From contig CAIIXF020000003.1 in assembly GCA_903813345.2 (NCBI GenBank), positions 917,621-981,620 of the forward strand: 64,000 nucleotides of DNA, written 5' to 3'. Positions 22,616 to 33,899 of this stretch are shown in pieces (position 1 is the first letter of the stretch; each line of letters starts with the position of its first letter). A program made the translations under genes and the position numbers. The notes beneath the pieces were generated by a model, which saw only the letters and a list, made by a program, of their open reading frames with translations, was not told the origin of the DNA and searched no databases. The DNA is from Owenia fusiformis. Lineage: Eukaryota > Annelida > Polychaeta > Sabellida > Oweniidae.

Positions 22616-23282
22616 GGTATTTGCAAGTACTTATCAATTGCCTACAATGAAATAGAATACAATATCAGAATCAAACAAGGTATTATGATCTCTGAAACTT
22701 AGTGAGTACATCTTTAACTTCAGGGTACAATGTTTTGAACATAACAACTTTATTGTCATAATCTTCTGAACATCCAATCATATCTTTGTAAAAGTAAAAC
22801 TAATCTCAACTTTATATATTTAGAACAGAATAATAAATCACTTGTACAACTTTCCAACTGATCGTTATTCGTTGAGTATATAGGGGTGATTTTGCATCTG
22901 TAAAGGACATTTCAATGGACTTGGAAAAGTGTTTCATCTACCGGAAACTGCCCAGTAATGAGGATCTGAAAGCAATCAATGAGTTTGACATTTCTGAAAA
23001 AAAATTGTTCAAGCATAATTCTACAGTATTAATCGTAACATTATTTTTATTTGGAGTAGTATTTTAGTGATACTGATTTAGTAGGGCAGGGTAATCCCAT
23101 TGATTAATGATACCATCCCCACACAGATAATTCTGCATTCTGCGGGGGTGGTAAGGGTAAAACATCTTGTAAAAGTCATCTTAATAGAAACACTTCTAAC
23201 ACTTCTAATTTATATCCCTGCTAGTCCTTGACTGGTTGTAACTAGAAACTTTTATAATACATAATATTTATATAATTTGATT

Positions 23283-23710
23283 TTATTTGGGTATAATTTG
23301 AACGGTTATATTGGGTGTTGATGGGGGAGGCAGAAAATCACTTTGGTTGGCTGTTGTTGGAGAAAGCTGTGCAATGGTATCTGGTATGTTTACATTTACG
23401 CCAGAAGTTGATATAGTAGTCCTACTTTTACTGTCCTTGATTCTTAGACCAGAGGTTGGAATGGGTTCTTTAGTATTGATATGAGCTTGATATGCTCCTG
23501 AAGTGGAAAAATACGTATTATTCCTGTTCTTTAATATAACTACGTGTTCAAAATTAGGGAAATCTTTGCAATAATCCCTTATGTTGTCGATTATTGTCTT
23601 GCGTCTCCTTTGTTGACTTCTAAGATCGGCTTTCTTTACCTGTTCCTGGGTCCTCCCCTCTTTTGGCTTAGTAATCCCTACTTGCCCTCTTCTTTTTCTT
23701 CTTCCAGGTG
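23283..23710 (-). CDS. Terminal exon, basic Ser/Thr-rich protein, unrecognised
   Basis: After acceptor CAACTTTTCAG the frame encodes APGRRKRRGQVGITKPKEGR, a basic stretch, then KTIIDNIRDYCKDFPNFEHV and VILKNRNNTYFSTSGAYQAH. It ends with a Pro/Ser/Thr-rich tail and a stop, about 142 codons. The basic start could be a nuclear localisation or DNA-binding segment. The middle faintly recalls a MADS-like fold but lacks its signature. Exon candidates upstream at 24257-24348 and 24402-24487 may belong to the same gene. Confidence 0.5.
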
Positions 23711-24256
23711 CTGAAAAGTTGAAACAGTAATCTATATACATGTTTGATCAAAGTCTTAAACTATAATGCACAGCCTACAAAGAAATAGTGAATCTAAATT
23801 AACACCATGAAGAACAATTCAAGATTTACTTTTATAACAGTGCTACTACTCAAATAGATTGTATTTATGAAGCAAGAAAGTAGCAGTTGGTGAAGAATAC
23901 TTACATTGTTTTGGGTTCAAAGTTTCTGTGCTTTCTGTGTTACATGTATTCATAGATCTTCACATTTTCTCATGTCATCCTTTTTATTGGTAACTCCCTT
24001 TCAGGATATTGGACCCAAATAGCCTCTTGAATAGCAATGAAATTCTGGTTTGTGTGTACCTCGAGTGTCCGTTGAACTATGTTTGATATGTGTGATTATA
24101 TGAGTTAAATGATAAAAATAATATGTTCTGCGTCTCTGTGCTGGAAGAAAATCGAATTGATTTATGATATTATTCCATACATACAGCTAGGCACAAAATT
24201 AATGTAGACTGACATAAAGACTGAAATGAATGCATAAAATATATGAAGTAACATAC

Positions 24257-24487
24257 CTTGTACTGGGAAGAGGTGATGCTGGTGCTGGCCTACCTCTCAG
24301 GGGGGTCTACTGTCTACTATGGGTGGGGTTCGCGGCAACATATCGGGGCTGGAAAGCAATGCACAAAAGATTAAGTAGATATTTCGACACCAGTCACATA
24401 CCTTGACTCCAACGAGCATGGTGGTAGGCGTCGGCCAATCTCGGTGGGGGACGTGGCCTTGCTGTCAACCTCCTAACCCTAGGAGGG
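24257..24487 (-). CDS. Two small exon candidates upstream of the 23.3-kb exon
   Basis: Segment 24402-24487 lies between ATGCTCTTGCAG and CAAG|GTATGTG and is open in one frame (PPRVRRLTARPRPPPRLADA). Segment 24257-24348 lies between GCTTTCCAG and ACAAG|GTATGTT, but every frame of it has a stop, so it may be untranslated or decayed. A LINE has inserted 12 bp upstream of the first acceptor. Confidence 0.35.
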
Positions 24488-24499
24488 CTGCAAGAGCAT

Positions 24500-26694
24500 T
24501 TTTTTTTTTTATTAATGATTTTATTTCACTTATTGAAAACAATATAAACAATTACATATAAAAGCATACCAATCGCCATGTGGCATTACAGGTTGCTTTA
24601 AGTAAATTAAACATAGTTTTCATGTGGCTTTAGATATCACAAAACAGAAAGTAAGTAAAATATTGTAAATAAAATAGATAAACAATATAAGTTTTTATTT
24701 TATTTTATTTGGGTCCAGGAGGTTGAGAGATGCTATATGAGTCAAAGTTTTAACTTTAAATTCTAGTTGGGTGTATATAACACGTTCCAACAAAGTCAGT
24801 TACTATGTCAATGAGGGTATTTTGAGAATCTCGACAGAGGGTGTTTTCAAAAATAAGATATTCTAATTGGTCATTTTGATTTGTACATGTATTTGTATCA
24901 TAAAGTAGGTTATTTTGTCTCAGTGCAGCCATCATATCAATTCTTTCATTTATATGGCGTGGGCAAGATAGGAGAAAGTGTTTTGTACTTTCAGGGGATC
25001 CACAAGGACATTTGTTATCATTAACTCCTGTAAAATTGTGAGAGAAAAAATGATCTTTTAACATGAAATCAACCCTTAGTCTATTGATGATTTTCTCCTT
25101 ATTCCTTGAAAGTTTGAGCTTGGTTGTTGGGATAAAATTCATATTAGGAAGTATTAATGAACGAACAGCATTTTTGAAACTAGAAATGGTTGGTAAATCT
25201 CTTACAGGTTGGCTTAGGTTGTTCCATTTCTTTATAAGGTTTAGGACTGGTGCATTGAGAAATCTAGTTGTAACTTGAGTGGGTAATTTAAATGGTAAAG
25301 AGTGTCTTGTTGTCCTAGTGGCGGGGTTTTTATATATATCAAAAATATCAGAAATGTATTTAGCTACCATTTTTCTATTTATTTTGAACATTATTCGAAG
25401 ATCTTTTTCTTTTCTTCTTTCACTCAGGGTCTTCCAGTTTAGGCACTGGAAAACTTTGGATGTGTTAGACCCATGGAGGACTCCAGCACATATAACACCT
25501 GCTTGATAGTGTAGTTTATCAAGTTTAGCTAGCAAAGCTAACGAGGCTGACCCATAAATTGCACTGCAATAGTCAAAGTTTGACGCTACATAGGAGTTAT
25601 ACATTGTTTCGAGGTGATTTGATTTAACACTGTTTGATAAGTACTTTAGTGGATTGAGCAATTTTTGAACTTTTTGGGAAAGATAATTGATGTGGTCTTC
25701 AAAGGTCAAATTTTCATCTAAAATAAATCCCAGATGTTTATGGGAGGTTTTACATGGAATAACTACCCCGTCAAAATAGAGCGGTGTTTTTTGAAGATTT
25801 TTGATCCGGTTTGAATGGAATATCACTTGTGCACTTTTGGACGGTTTAAATTTTAGAAACCATTTCTTTGACCATGAGCTAATTGTATTTAGATCATTTT
25901 GAATTTGCCCAACTTGGTCGTTAGATGGGTGAAAAAATGAATATAAAGATGTATCGTCAGCATAGATATAGGTTTCTGAGTCTAGATTGTCAGGAAGATC
26001 ATTTATATAGATTAGGAACATAAGGGGGCCTATTACAGATCCCTGAGGAACACCAGAGTTTATGAAGTCGTCATTAGAGAATTTTGACTTGTGATCATCG
26101 ATTGAAACGCAAACTTTTCTATTTCTCAAGTAAGAATTACAAAGATCAGCTGTTTTACCATTTATTCCATAGGATTTCATTTTGTGAATCAGAAGTGAGT
26201 GCGGGACGGTATCAAACGCAGCCGAAATATCAAGATACACTGAGTTAATACAATTTCCTAGTTCCATTTGTTTATAAATATAATCCGTAATTGCTAAAAG
26301 TTGAAGTTCAGTGTTATGGCCAGGAAGGAACCCTGACTGAAACTTGTATAACAGGTCATTTTCAGAAAGGTGTTTCATTATTCTAGCATGCACTACTTTT
26401 TCAAAAATTTGGGAAAATGTGCTTAATAAAGTGATTGGCCTATAGTTTTCAACATAAGACCGATCAGATTTCTTGTAAATAGGAATAATATTTCCTAATT
26501 TCCAACAGTCAGGAAATTCAGCTTTTTGAAAAATAAAATTGAAAAGTGATGAAAGTTGGTTTGACAGAGTGGTTGATGCCATTTTCACCATTCTGTTATT
26601 GATTCCATCTAGCCCACAAGCTTTGTCACGTTCAAGAGACTGAATGATTTTATTAATTTCATCAGGTGTTGTTGAAATGTTTTTCAATGTTCAT
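24500..26694 (-). mobile_element. 5'-truncated non-LTR retrotransposon with 13-bp TSD and poly(A)
   Basis: Perfect 13-bp direct repeats GCTGCAAGAGCAT flank the element (24487-24499 and 26695-26707). On the minus strand it ends in a poly(A) run, seen as T(10) at 24500-24509, directly against the duplication. The 5' end is cut inside the RT region, the usual outcome of incomplete target-primed reverse transcription. The body holds one long intact frame and about 240 bp of 3' UTR. An uninterrupted frame and a perfect duplication imply a young insertion. Confidence 0.92.
24756..26687 (-). CDS. LINE reverse transcriptase, C-terminal part of ORF2
   Basis: The 643-codon frame lacks the upstream endonuclease. 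RT blocks appear in order: YRPITLLSTFSQIFEKVV (about 82-99), YLDISAAFDTVPHSLLIHKM (151-170, first catalytic Asp), SGVPQGSVIGPLMFLIYIND (211-230) and the IYADDTSLY box (241-249). A CPCG...H...C zinc-knuckle-like motif (CPCGSPESTKHFLLSCPRH) lies near residue 560-580, as in Jockey/CR1/L2-type elements. The listed start is a TTG preceded at once by a stop, so the frame is a truncation product and not a natural start. Clade within the Jockey/CR1/L2 group is unresolved. No frameshifts were seen. Confidence 0.93.
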   Translation of the reverse strand: MKNISTTPDEINKIIQSLERDKACGLDGINNRMVKMASTTLSNQLSSLFNFIFQKAEFPDCWKLGNIIPIYKKSDRSYVENYRPITLLSTFSQIFEKVVHARIMKHLSENDLLYKFQSGFLPGHNTELQLLAITDYIYKQMELGNCINSVYLDISAAFDTVPHSLLIHKMKSYGINGKTADLCNSYLRNRKVCVSIDDHKSKFSNDDFINSGVPQGSVIGPLMFLIYINDLPDNLDSETYIYADDTSLYSFFHPSNDQVGQIQNDLNTISSWSKKWFLKFKPSKSAQVIFHSNRIKNLQKTPLYFDGVVIPCKTSHKHLGFILDENLTFEDHINYLSQKVQKLLNPLKYLSNSVKSNHLETMYNSYVASNFDYCSAIYGSASLALLAKLDKLHYQAGVICAGVLHGSNTSKVFQCLNWKTLSERRKEKDLRIMFKINRKMVAKYISDIFDIYKNPATRTTRHSLPFKLPTQVTTRFLNAPVLNLIKKWNNLSQPVRDLPTISSFKNAVRSLILPNMNFIPTTKLKLSRNKEKIINRLRVDFMLKDHFFSHNFTGVNDNKCPCGSPESTKHFLLSCPRHINERIDMMAALRQNNLLYDTNTCTNQNDQLEYLIFENTLCRDSQNTLIDIVTDFVGTCYIHPTRI

Positions 26695-27182
26695 GCTGCA
26701 AGAGCATGAACACAGATTTGTTTTCTTCTCATATTTCCCTTTTCCAAGACCGAAATGCAAACTAATAGTCACAATCATAAATAATTCAGGCAAGAAATTT
26801 ATACATTTTTTATTATCCTATTAAGAACTTAAACTATCTGGATTTTTTTGAGATGATACTATTCTTTCGTGCCTAACTTCTTGTTTGTCTTCTGTGTTGC
26901 ATATAACATACATAAGCACCCTAAAAGGCAAATTGTTCCCTTGGGTTTCTCAGCTCTCCTACAAGTCATTTTTCAATTCTTCAAATGTTCTGACAAAGCC
27001 GGCTCAAAGTGGATCAAGCAACAAAAGGTTCCTCTGATGATTCTCTTAAATATTTGAAATATATAAATCACTTAATAAATTGAACTGAAATGCAAAATCA
27101 TTGTAAAAATAGCAAAATTTTCGAGATACTTTGGAAAAATCAAAGTTTGTGACTACTTTTTATTTTTCAAAATTAATTTCAG

Positions 27183-27338
27183 TTAATAAACTAGCATAAG
27201 TGCCAAAATGAAAAAAAACTGTTGTAGTATTCTCACATCCTCTTCAGCATTGTGTCCCCTGGATGTTTCTGCAGGAAGTTTGAGAGCTGCTAGTTCTGGT
27301 TTGTTTGATGTCAACCCTGGCCACACCTTCCTGAAGAC
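27183..27338 (-). CDS. Exonuclease-like (DEDDh) C-terminal exon fragment
   Basis: After acceptor ACTTTAACAG the frame reads VFRKVWPGLTSNKPELAALK, then LPAETSRGHNAEEDVRILQQ, followed by a short non-conserved tail and stop. 'HNAEEDVRILQ' fits the last motif of DnaQ/TREX-type 3'-5' exonucleases (H-N-A-x-x-D-V-x-x-L). The spacing after 'P.L' and 'LA.L' is also usual for the family. The earlier DxE motifs were not found. The upstream overlapping frame at 27244-27453 is an alternative reading. Confidence 0.4.
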   Translation of the reverse strand, partial: VFRKVWPGLTSNKPELAALKLPAETSRGHNAEEDVRILQQFFFILALMLVY

Positions 27339-28240
27339 CTGTTAAAGTATTCCCCCATTCCATTAAGTTTTTTGATTTTGTCGATGAAATACAGGCTAGA
27401 CTGCATTTTCTGCAATTAATAAGATAAATACATTTTCCAATCAAAATGTACATGAGCCCTTAGAAAAAGTGACCTAGTCAATAAAAGTTGTTACCTCAAG
27501 AATTGAGATTCTAGTAATTGATTGTTCGATTTCATGGTCACTATGTATGATGATAGTATGATGATAATTTTAAACATTTTATTTTATTCTAATCATGAAC
27601 AAGTTATTCCATATTTCTTCAAACACACCACAAAATCTACTAGAGCGCATTTCCTGGAGTGCTTTTACAACACCTACCAAATCATTTGAGGTGCTCCAAC
27701 CTAGGTTCCTTTTGGATAAAAGTATTTTAGGGCTAAATTAGGAGAATATGGGGTACTTTAGAAAAAGTTATTGTAAGGAGGAAGATATTATAGCGAAAAA
27801 TAGCATCTTACATCGATCGTTATATTAAATTCCATGATAATAACATCTAGACTTTCACAGGCCAAAAAATATTGAAGACGAATGAGTAAAAAATAAATTC
27901 TCCGATCGTGACTGTTTTTGGCTGTTTTGGGATAAATTTGACAGATTATGAAAAACTTCCTTACCTTAATACCTTCAGTCATATTGATGTGTTCATATAC
28001 CATTCATATTTATGAAATATGTAGCGATAAGTGGCTAAAAGTAAGTTTTTACCATGTAAATATTTGTTCAAAGTTTTCGCAATATTAGATTTTGATTAAA
28101 TTTATGAACGATTACCCCATCATCAGTCTAGAAAAAACGAGCTCAACCAAACCTTGATGAAACATAAACATGTATTGAAACTAATAAACAATTAAGATTT
28201 AATTAATAAACACAATTTTTTAGATTTATAGCCCATCCCT

Positions 28241-29028
28241 TAGCCTTGCCCAAGTCGGTTTTTTACTTATCTGATCTTGAATTATTACCGCCTTGTACAA
28301 TCCAATACACCTGCGCTGATATTATGCAGAGTTATTCAAAGGTTTCGAGATTTCCATAATACCTACGCTATCAGGGGTATCGCGAAACCTTATTGATTAA
28401 CAGGTATACGCGTGGACACGACGTGTGACTTCAGGCTGATTGACCAATCAAAACGTTATCAGGTTAACCTGCATAAGCAAAGCAATCTTCCCAATTTGAA
28501 ATTCAATGAACTGATCGATCGTTTCTTTAGAGTTACAATATATTATGTAATTAATTAAATGTACATATGGAATGTACCGTAAGAGTCATTAATATAAATT
28601 AAATCATGCAATAGATTTAAAACTGATTTCGCGATGAAAATGCAAGACCGAGTCCAATGTAGTGGGTCATGTAGTCGATCAGTGATTGAATCTCAGCCTA
28701 CATGTTCATTTGAATTCAGCGATTGTTTCAACGTTTATTGTTGAAATCTTCTCACCTCTGGTTACCGATCGATGCTCCGGCATCCACTAAACTCTGATTG
28801 ATATTTATCTGATAAAATATTTGTATTTTCATGATGAATCCATGCAAGATTTGTTCGTACTTGTTTTTGACCGTGCGTAATAATGAGCTAATGCTACAGG
28901 GCCGTCGTTGATTGGTCAAATTTTACCGACATAAACATTGAGTCGGTAAAGCACGTGGCTTTCTCTTTGGTACAAGGCGGTCATAATAGAAATCAAGATA
29001 GTAAAAGAGACCGACTATGGCAAGGCTA
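28241..29028. mobile_element. MITE family A, copy 2 (short form, empty-site allele)
   Basis: Ends TAGCCTTGCCCAAGTC and its inverted, partly changed partner match the 10.2-kb copy in inverse orientation. Perfect 9-bp repeats CCCATCCCT flank it (28232-28240 and 29029-29037). The 788-bp body aligns with the outer parts of the 1,627-bp copy and lacks the 801-bp nested block. It lies about 4 bp beyond the stop codon of a minus-strand coding fragment. Confidence 0.85.
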
Positions 29029-29040
29029 CCCATCCCTAGT

Positions 29041-29335
29041 CTACTCAATGACTTTCGCAATTCCCATGGTACTCCAAGCCCTCTGGATCCTATCTTTCTG
29101 GTCACTAAGTTCAGTGTAAGATCGTACCAAGCATTTAGCATGACGATTTTTAAGATTAGAGAGCCACAGATCAATGTTGATTTCATTCACTTGTTTACCC
29201 TCAGACATTGATCTTTTGATGCCTCCCCTAATGCAGGGCATGGCTTGACCACAGAAACACCTGCTTGAAGGGAGGCTGATTCTTCCTCTGTTTCCCCTAG
29301 ATCAAGAGCATCCATCAGTGATACAAATGGATTAT
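29041..29335 (-). pseudogene. Coding fragment with one frame change, unrecognised
   Basis: The upstream part reads NPFVSLMDALDLGETEEESA and continues to a stop. A second frame starting in the overlap reads NEINIDLWLSNLKNRHAKCL, then VRSYTELSDQKDRIQRAWST and ends MGIAKVIE-stop. Both parts have protein-like composition, and the shift occurs near the GGTAAACAAGTGA region. This suggests a single frameshift or an unseen small intron. The stop lies next to MITE copy 2. The family is not recognised. Confidence 0.4.
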
Positions 29336-29902
29336 ATTGTCATTATTTGGGGAAGAAGAAGATGAGGTGGCCATAGGTAATGTGGGATGAGTTTCATCTT
29401 TGTCGTCAAGCACTATGTTACTGAGGTATTGAATAGTAATATGCACTCTCTGGAACTTGACTGGGATCTAGAGGGAAGATCCCATTCTTAATGAAACCAA
29501 TTTCCGTGTTACTTTCGGTCATAGAGTTATGCCATCATAAATATTGTAGAATGGATACGTTTTTTAATTTTATTATTTCAAATGTTACCCCTTGAACAGG
29601 GTTCAAATATATAATGGCGTATACGATTACCCCAAAATTTAATGATATAAAGCTGTATAAGGGCTGATGATGACGGATTTGATAGTGTTGTGATACTACT
29701 ATGCTTTTGCGTTGCTTTTGTCAAGTTTAGTTTCCTATCAGACATTTGTCTGTTGATGCCCCCCCCCCCCCTTAGTAGCTATGTAAAAACTATTTAAAAT
29801 TGTTCTTGCAGATACCAGGATGACAGGTGCCCTACGCTTATTATTCCACAGAACTATAAAAAACAAGATTTTGCAGCTATTAAATTTTGCAGATTTCACA
29901 AA

Positions 29903-30164
29903 TTAAAATATCATTATTCTCTGAATCCTCTTGCTTGCAACCTGCAACTCTGACTTCGCAGGTTTCTCCGGTGAGGTAAATGGTAGACATCTGGTCTTGT
30001 GCAGACACTTACACCTATTCTTGATGACACCATTACATTGCTCAATGGTTACTCTAGTGCACTCATGCCTCCTATTGAAACGTACATCTTCTCTCGATAA
30101 TGGATTAGTAATTGGGGTCATAAGACTTTCTGTCAGGGCATACCTGCTATCTCCAAGAACATAT
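29903..30164 (-). pseudogene. Harbinger/HARBI1-like transposase C-terminal exon
   Basis: Acceptor TCTTTCAG opens a frame with YVLGDSRYALTESLMTPITN, then FNRRHECTRVTIEQCNGVIK and NRCKCLHKTR. GDSRY...LMTP is the DDE_Tnp_4 block that carries a catalytic Asp. FNRRH..TR..IE..NGV.K.R..CL is the usual C-terminal signature of PIF/Harbinger nucleases. The expected final Glu-containing helix diverges (ASKRIQRIMIF). No upstream catalytic exon was identified, so it is probably a remnant. Confidence 0.7.
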
Positions 30165-31335
30165 CTGAAAGAACAGAGAATAGTTTGTAATTGAAGCTGT
30201 ATGTCAAAATGTACATATTTTTGTCATTTTAGAAAAGTACTCCCTGATATTTGGTATATGTGTTACATCATTCAATTTCCTACCAGCCTAAAATATTTCA
30301 TTACCATTGGATTGATTGTTACAATGTAACAGCACTTTAGGGAACACGTTAAAAGATACATGTCGATAAATAAATTCTCATATAATAATGGTGCAACACC
30401 TCAGCTTTCACATGTTCTATCAAAGGTTTAGTCATATTGTAAAACTAGAAAAAAATCTACAGATAAATTCTCGTTACTTTCTAGACATTTCTTTTTTGAC
30501 ATTGTAATTTTGCACAAATTCTTACCAAACACAAACTACTTTTAGTTTTCTAGGGTGATATAAATGACCACCTCTGCACTAAGGTTTCAATACACCTTTG
30601 GAAAGCTGAGAGGTTTCCCATCAACAATTTCTGATAAAACTGACATGACTACATTATATTCATCTCTTTTAAATGTAACATTGAGATGAGATATGTTTAG
30701 ACCTTCCCTACTTTTCGTATCAGCAATTGAAGAAGAAATGACTTTACCCTTGCCCATTCTTGAAAAAGTATAAGGTACAAATTACCTTTGACATCTTCTC
30801 GCCATGTTTCAAACTGAATGAGAATAAAGATATTGAATAATCTTGTCGGAATTCTGGCCGACCTAGAAACCACCACTTTACTTTATTGTCCATCATCTAA
30901 TCTTAAAGATATTATGACATTTTTAAGTGAAATCCCTATTAGATCTAGTAAACATATAATGTAGATTTTTCCTGATATCACAGATAAGTTTATCACCAAG
31001 TATCAGATGCACACCAAATAGCAGTATTTAATGTATAGGTTATATGTAACCATAGTTATTATTATTTCATCCTATTGTATCTGAAGAGACCGTTTGAGAA
31101 ATATATGTAAAATATTAAAAATACACAAATTACCTCCTTGGAAGTCTATCAGTCTATATTCATATCTAAATTGGTATGGAATGTTTGTTCTGCAGCAAGT
31201 AACAGAAAGTTATGTAGTGGATAAAGGAAAGTCTCTTTAGTGATTACCAGAAAGTTTCTAATGACTGCAACCTATGGAACTACTGTTAAGAAAACAAATA
31301 CTGTATATGTCATAATAGACTCCCAACGACTCCCA
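30165..31335. other. Gene-poor stretch
   Basis: No exon with both splice borders and good composition was found. A weak minus-strand open segment near 30640-30770 is not recognisable. Confidence 0.35.
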
Positions 31336-31680
31336 ATTCTTGAGAGCAATAATCCCCATGTAAAGCCCACTTATATATTCATCATTTTACTGAATAATAA
31401 TGAGACAGTAATTCATCTTTATTCTTCAAATATTTAATAAAAAAAATTAATCATCAATATTCATGATATTTCTCAACTTTGAAAAGAAGAATGTTCTGGA
31501 ATATTCTTACATGTCTTTTTCCTTATTATTCTTGAGAGCAATCCCCATGCCTACTTATTCATCATTTTAATGAATAATGAGAGAGTTAGTAATTCATCTT
31601 TATTCTTCAAATATTTAGTCATCAATATTCATGATATTTCTCAACTTTGAAAAGAAGAATATTCTTGAATAACCTTATGC
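31336..31680. repeat. ~192-bp tandem duplication
   Basis: ATTCTTGAGAGCAAT starts at 31336 and 31528. The two copies also share TTCATCTTTATTCTTCAAAT and TTCTCAACTTTGAAAAGAAG in the same order. The first copy carries small insertions that the second lacks. Confidence 0.75.
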
Positions 31681-32162
31681 TTGAGACCACTTTCAACAGA
31701 TTTATTCATCATTAAAACGAAACAGAAAAATAATCTTCAGCTCAGCATGTAATGTTAACTTTATTATAGTATACCATGGTCATTTAACATGTAATTTCAT
31801 GGTCACTTAACAAGTAATATACAGTATTTCATGGTCAAATACAATCAAACAACATTTTAATTTCACTGTTCCTGAATATTACTCATTGTGAACCAACAAA
31901 AATTGAGAATTATCAAGCATTATATGTCATTTTTGTATTCTTCATGTGTAGAATAGTCAGTCATTAAGTGTTCATGAATATTCATTTATTTGTTTTGAAC
32001 AACAAATGAAACACCAAGTGATGCCAAAGCAAAGCTACAGAACATAACATGGTTTGCAATGGTGCTACTTTCTTTTGGCAATAAAGAAGTATAAGGTATA
32101 ATAACCATGGTATCATGGTTAACGTTTAAACATGGTTTGACTGCTGAGCTTGAAAAAAGTTC

Positions 32163-32412
32163 TTTCAGTTTATTTGTTATGGCACAAAATATCACTGGTA
32201 TATTTGTTATGTCACTAAATATCACTGGTATATCTGATATGTCACTACATATCACTGGTATATCTGTTATGTCACAAAATATCACTGGTATATTTGTTAT
32301 GTCACTAAATATCACTGGTATATCTGATATGTCACTGCATATCACTGGTATAGCTGTTATGTCACAAAATATCACTGGTACGTATATTTGTTATGTCACT
32401 AAATATTACTGG
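32163..32412. repeat. 30-bp minisatellite with 90-bp higher-order pattern
   Basis: About eight units of the type TATGTCACTAAATATCACTG are present. Variants follow a repeating order of three (ctAAAT, ctACAT, caAAAT), which gives a 90-bp higher-order period. Because 30 is a multiple of three, both strands stay open and create spurious 119- and 129-codon frames. Two units recur at 41.66-41.75 kb in a duplicated segment. Confidence 0.85.
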
Positions 32413-32949
32413 TTTATCTTTAATATACATACATATATATATAGGATAGGAAGAAAAATAAACTAACTTGTATTGGAAGAGTATGAGCAGTGCTTCGAAG
32501 GTTGGTTGGTTCGAAATGACTCACTAAAAAACTTTCGGTGGTGATTACTGGATGTCAACTACCCAAACGTGAAACGAAACCACTAATTAAATTAGAAATA
32601 TACGAAATGACTGGAAGTGGTCAGTTTAACAAGCTAATTAATTCACATACACAATTGAGAGACCAAGTAGGAATAAAAATAATTGCCAAAATATGTGTTT
32701 AACTAGCTAGCTCAACTATAAACGGGGAAATTGCTGTTAAAGTGCTGAAAACCTCCAAATACTGGGACCATATAATTGAGAAAAAAAATTGTTACACTTA
32801 ATGAGATTTCATGAATTTAATTTTTTTTTTTTTTAATCTTTTATCTGCGGCCAAGGTTAGAAATTAACAGGCTAGTGTGCTCAAGATTACTTTTACAATT
32901 AATTCACAATGAGAAAATATGACAAAGAACATAATCTGTAATCCATTTT

Positions 32950-33521
32950 TTAATGTTTCTCTTGAAGCACCTCTGTCCACTCGTATTCTGATAGCTCTGC
33001 TTTTGCCTTTGAATCTCCTTTTGCCTTTGAATCTCCTACTCTTATAATAGTTTCTAAGTGGGATGATGAATAAAAGCAGGTAACTGCAGCATTTTCCTCA
33101 ACTTCCAGGTTTGTGGTAGTCTCACTTTTCCATTGACCAACCTGAAAAAATATGATACAAATAAGAATTGAAGATACCCAAAGCCTAACTCATTTTAAAA
33201 ATTAAAATAAAAAAGCTTCAATATAAGACTGATCCCCTGAAACAATTGTGTTACTTTTATATATGAATGCTTATTATTTACTATAAATTCAAGTATCATG
33301 TCTTATCATGTCTTATATACACATTCTTCTTGTTCCTTCCCATTGATAATGATATATACGGCAGCATGGACTTTGATAACATCGATGCCTCTTTTTGACT
33401 TGGGGTCCTGTTTGACCGAGGACGTCACCAGAGCCAGGGCTGCCTCAATCCCCTTTTCCTGAGCCACTCTCAAGACCCAAGCCCTGGACTCTGGTGTCAC
33501 ATGCTGGAGTGCTCTCATCAA
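32950..33521 (-). CDS. Last two exons of an unrecognised host-like gene
   Basis: Exon 1 (33321-33521) follows acceptor TTTATTCCAG. It has exactly 67 codons: LMRALQHVTPESRAWVLRVA, then QEKGIEAALALVTSSVKQDP, and ends GKEQEEC at TGT|GTATAT. Exon 2 (32950-33141) follows TATTTTTTCAG in the same phase (0) and has 63 codons, VGQWKSETTTNLEVEENAAV to EWTEVLQEKH-stop, with a small DSKAKG repeat. Exact phase agreement and codon composition make this a credible gene end. I do not recognise the protein. Both exons recur, decayed, at 41.76-42.24 kb. Other minus-strand exons at 35.4-36.7 kb may belong to the same transcript. Confidence 0.6.
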
Positions 33522-33899
33522 CTGGAATAAAAAAGAAGCAACATATGCAAATGCACTTCACATACAAATCCATGCAAATTAAAAACTAAGTACATTATGT
33601 TAAATTTTGAAGAAAATTGGCGCATATTTAACAAAATAACTGCACCAGTCCTGTTAGTTTTAGAACACCCTGTATACATACAATCACTTTGAAAAACACA
33701 TGCGATGCTCATACATACATACAGCATCAAACATGAACCTAATGTTAGGACTAGTGTGGTTCTGGCAAAAGAGTGAAAATCCTTCAGGAGTGGGACTAAC
33801 AACCTCTTCAGATCGGGTGTAAACCACAGGTAGCTCCTTAATAGTTCCAGTAATGAAGACGAGGAGTGCCTGCAAGGCTTTGTGGTTATCTTTGCATTT

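Noticed and set aside
23283-23710. MADS-box protein
   Set aside because: Only a loose resemblance around KTIIDNIRDYCKDFPNF; the conserved basic helix and following strand pattern are absent.
25063-25506. Plus-strand frames opposite the LINE
   Set aside because: Antisense shadows of the reverse transcriptase frame.
31986-32466. 129- and 119-codon open frames on opposite strands
   Set aside because: Both are created by a 30-bp minisatellite whose unit length is a multiple of three.
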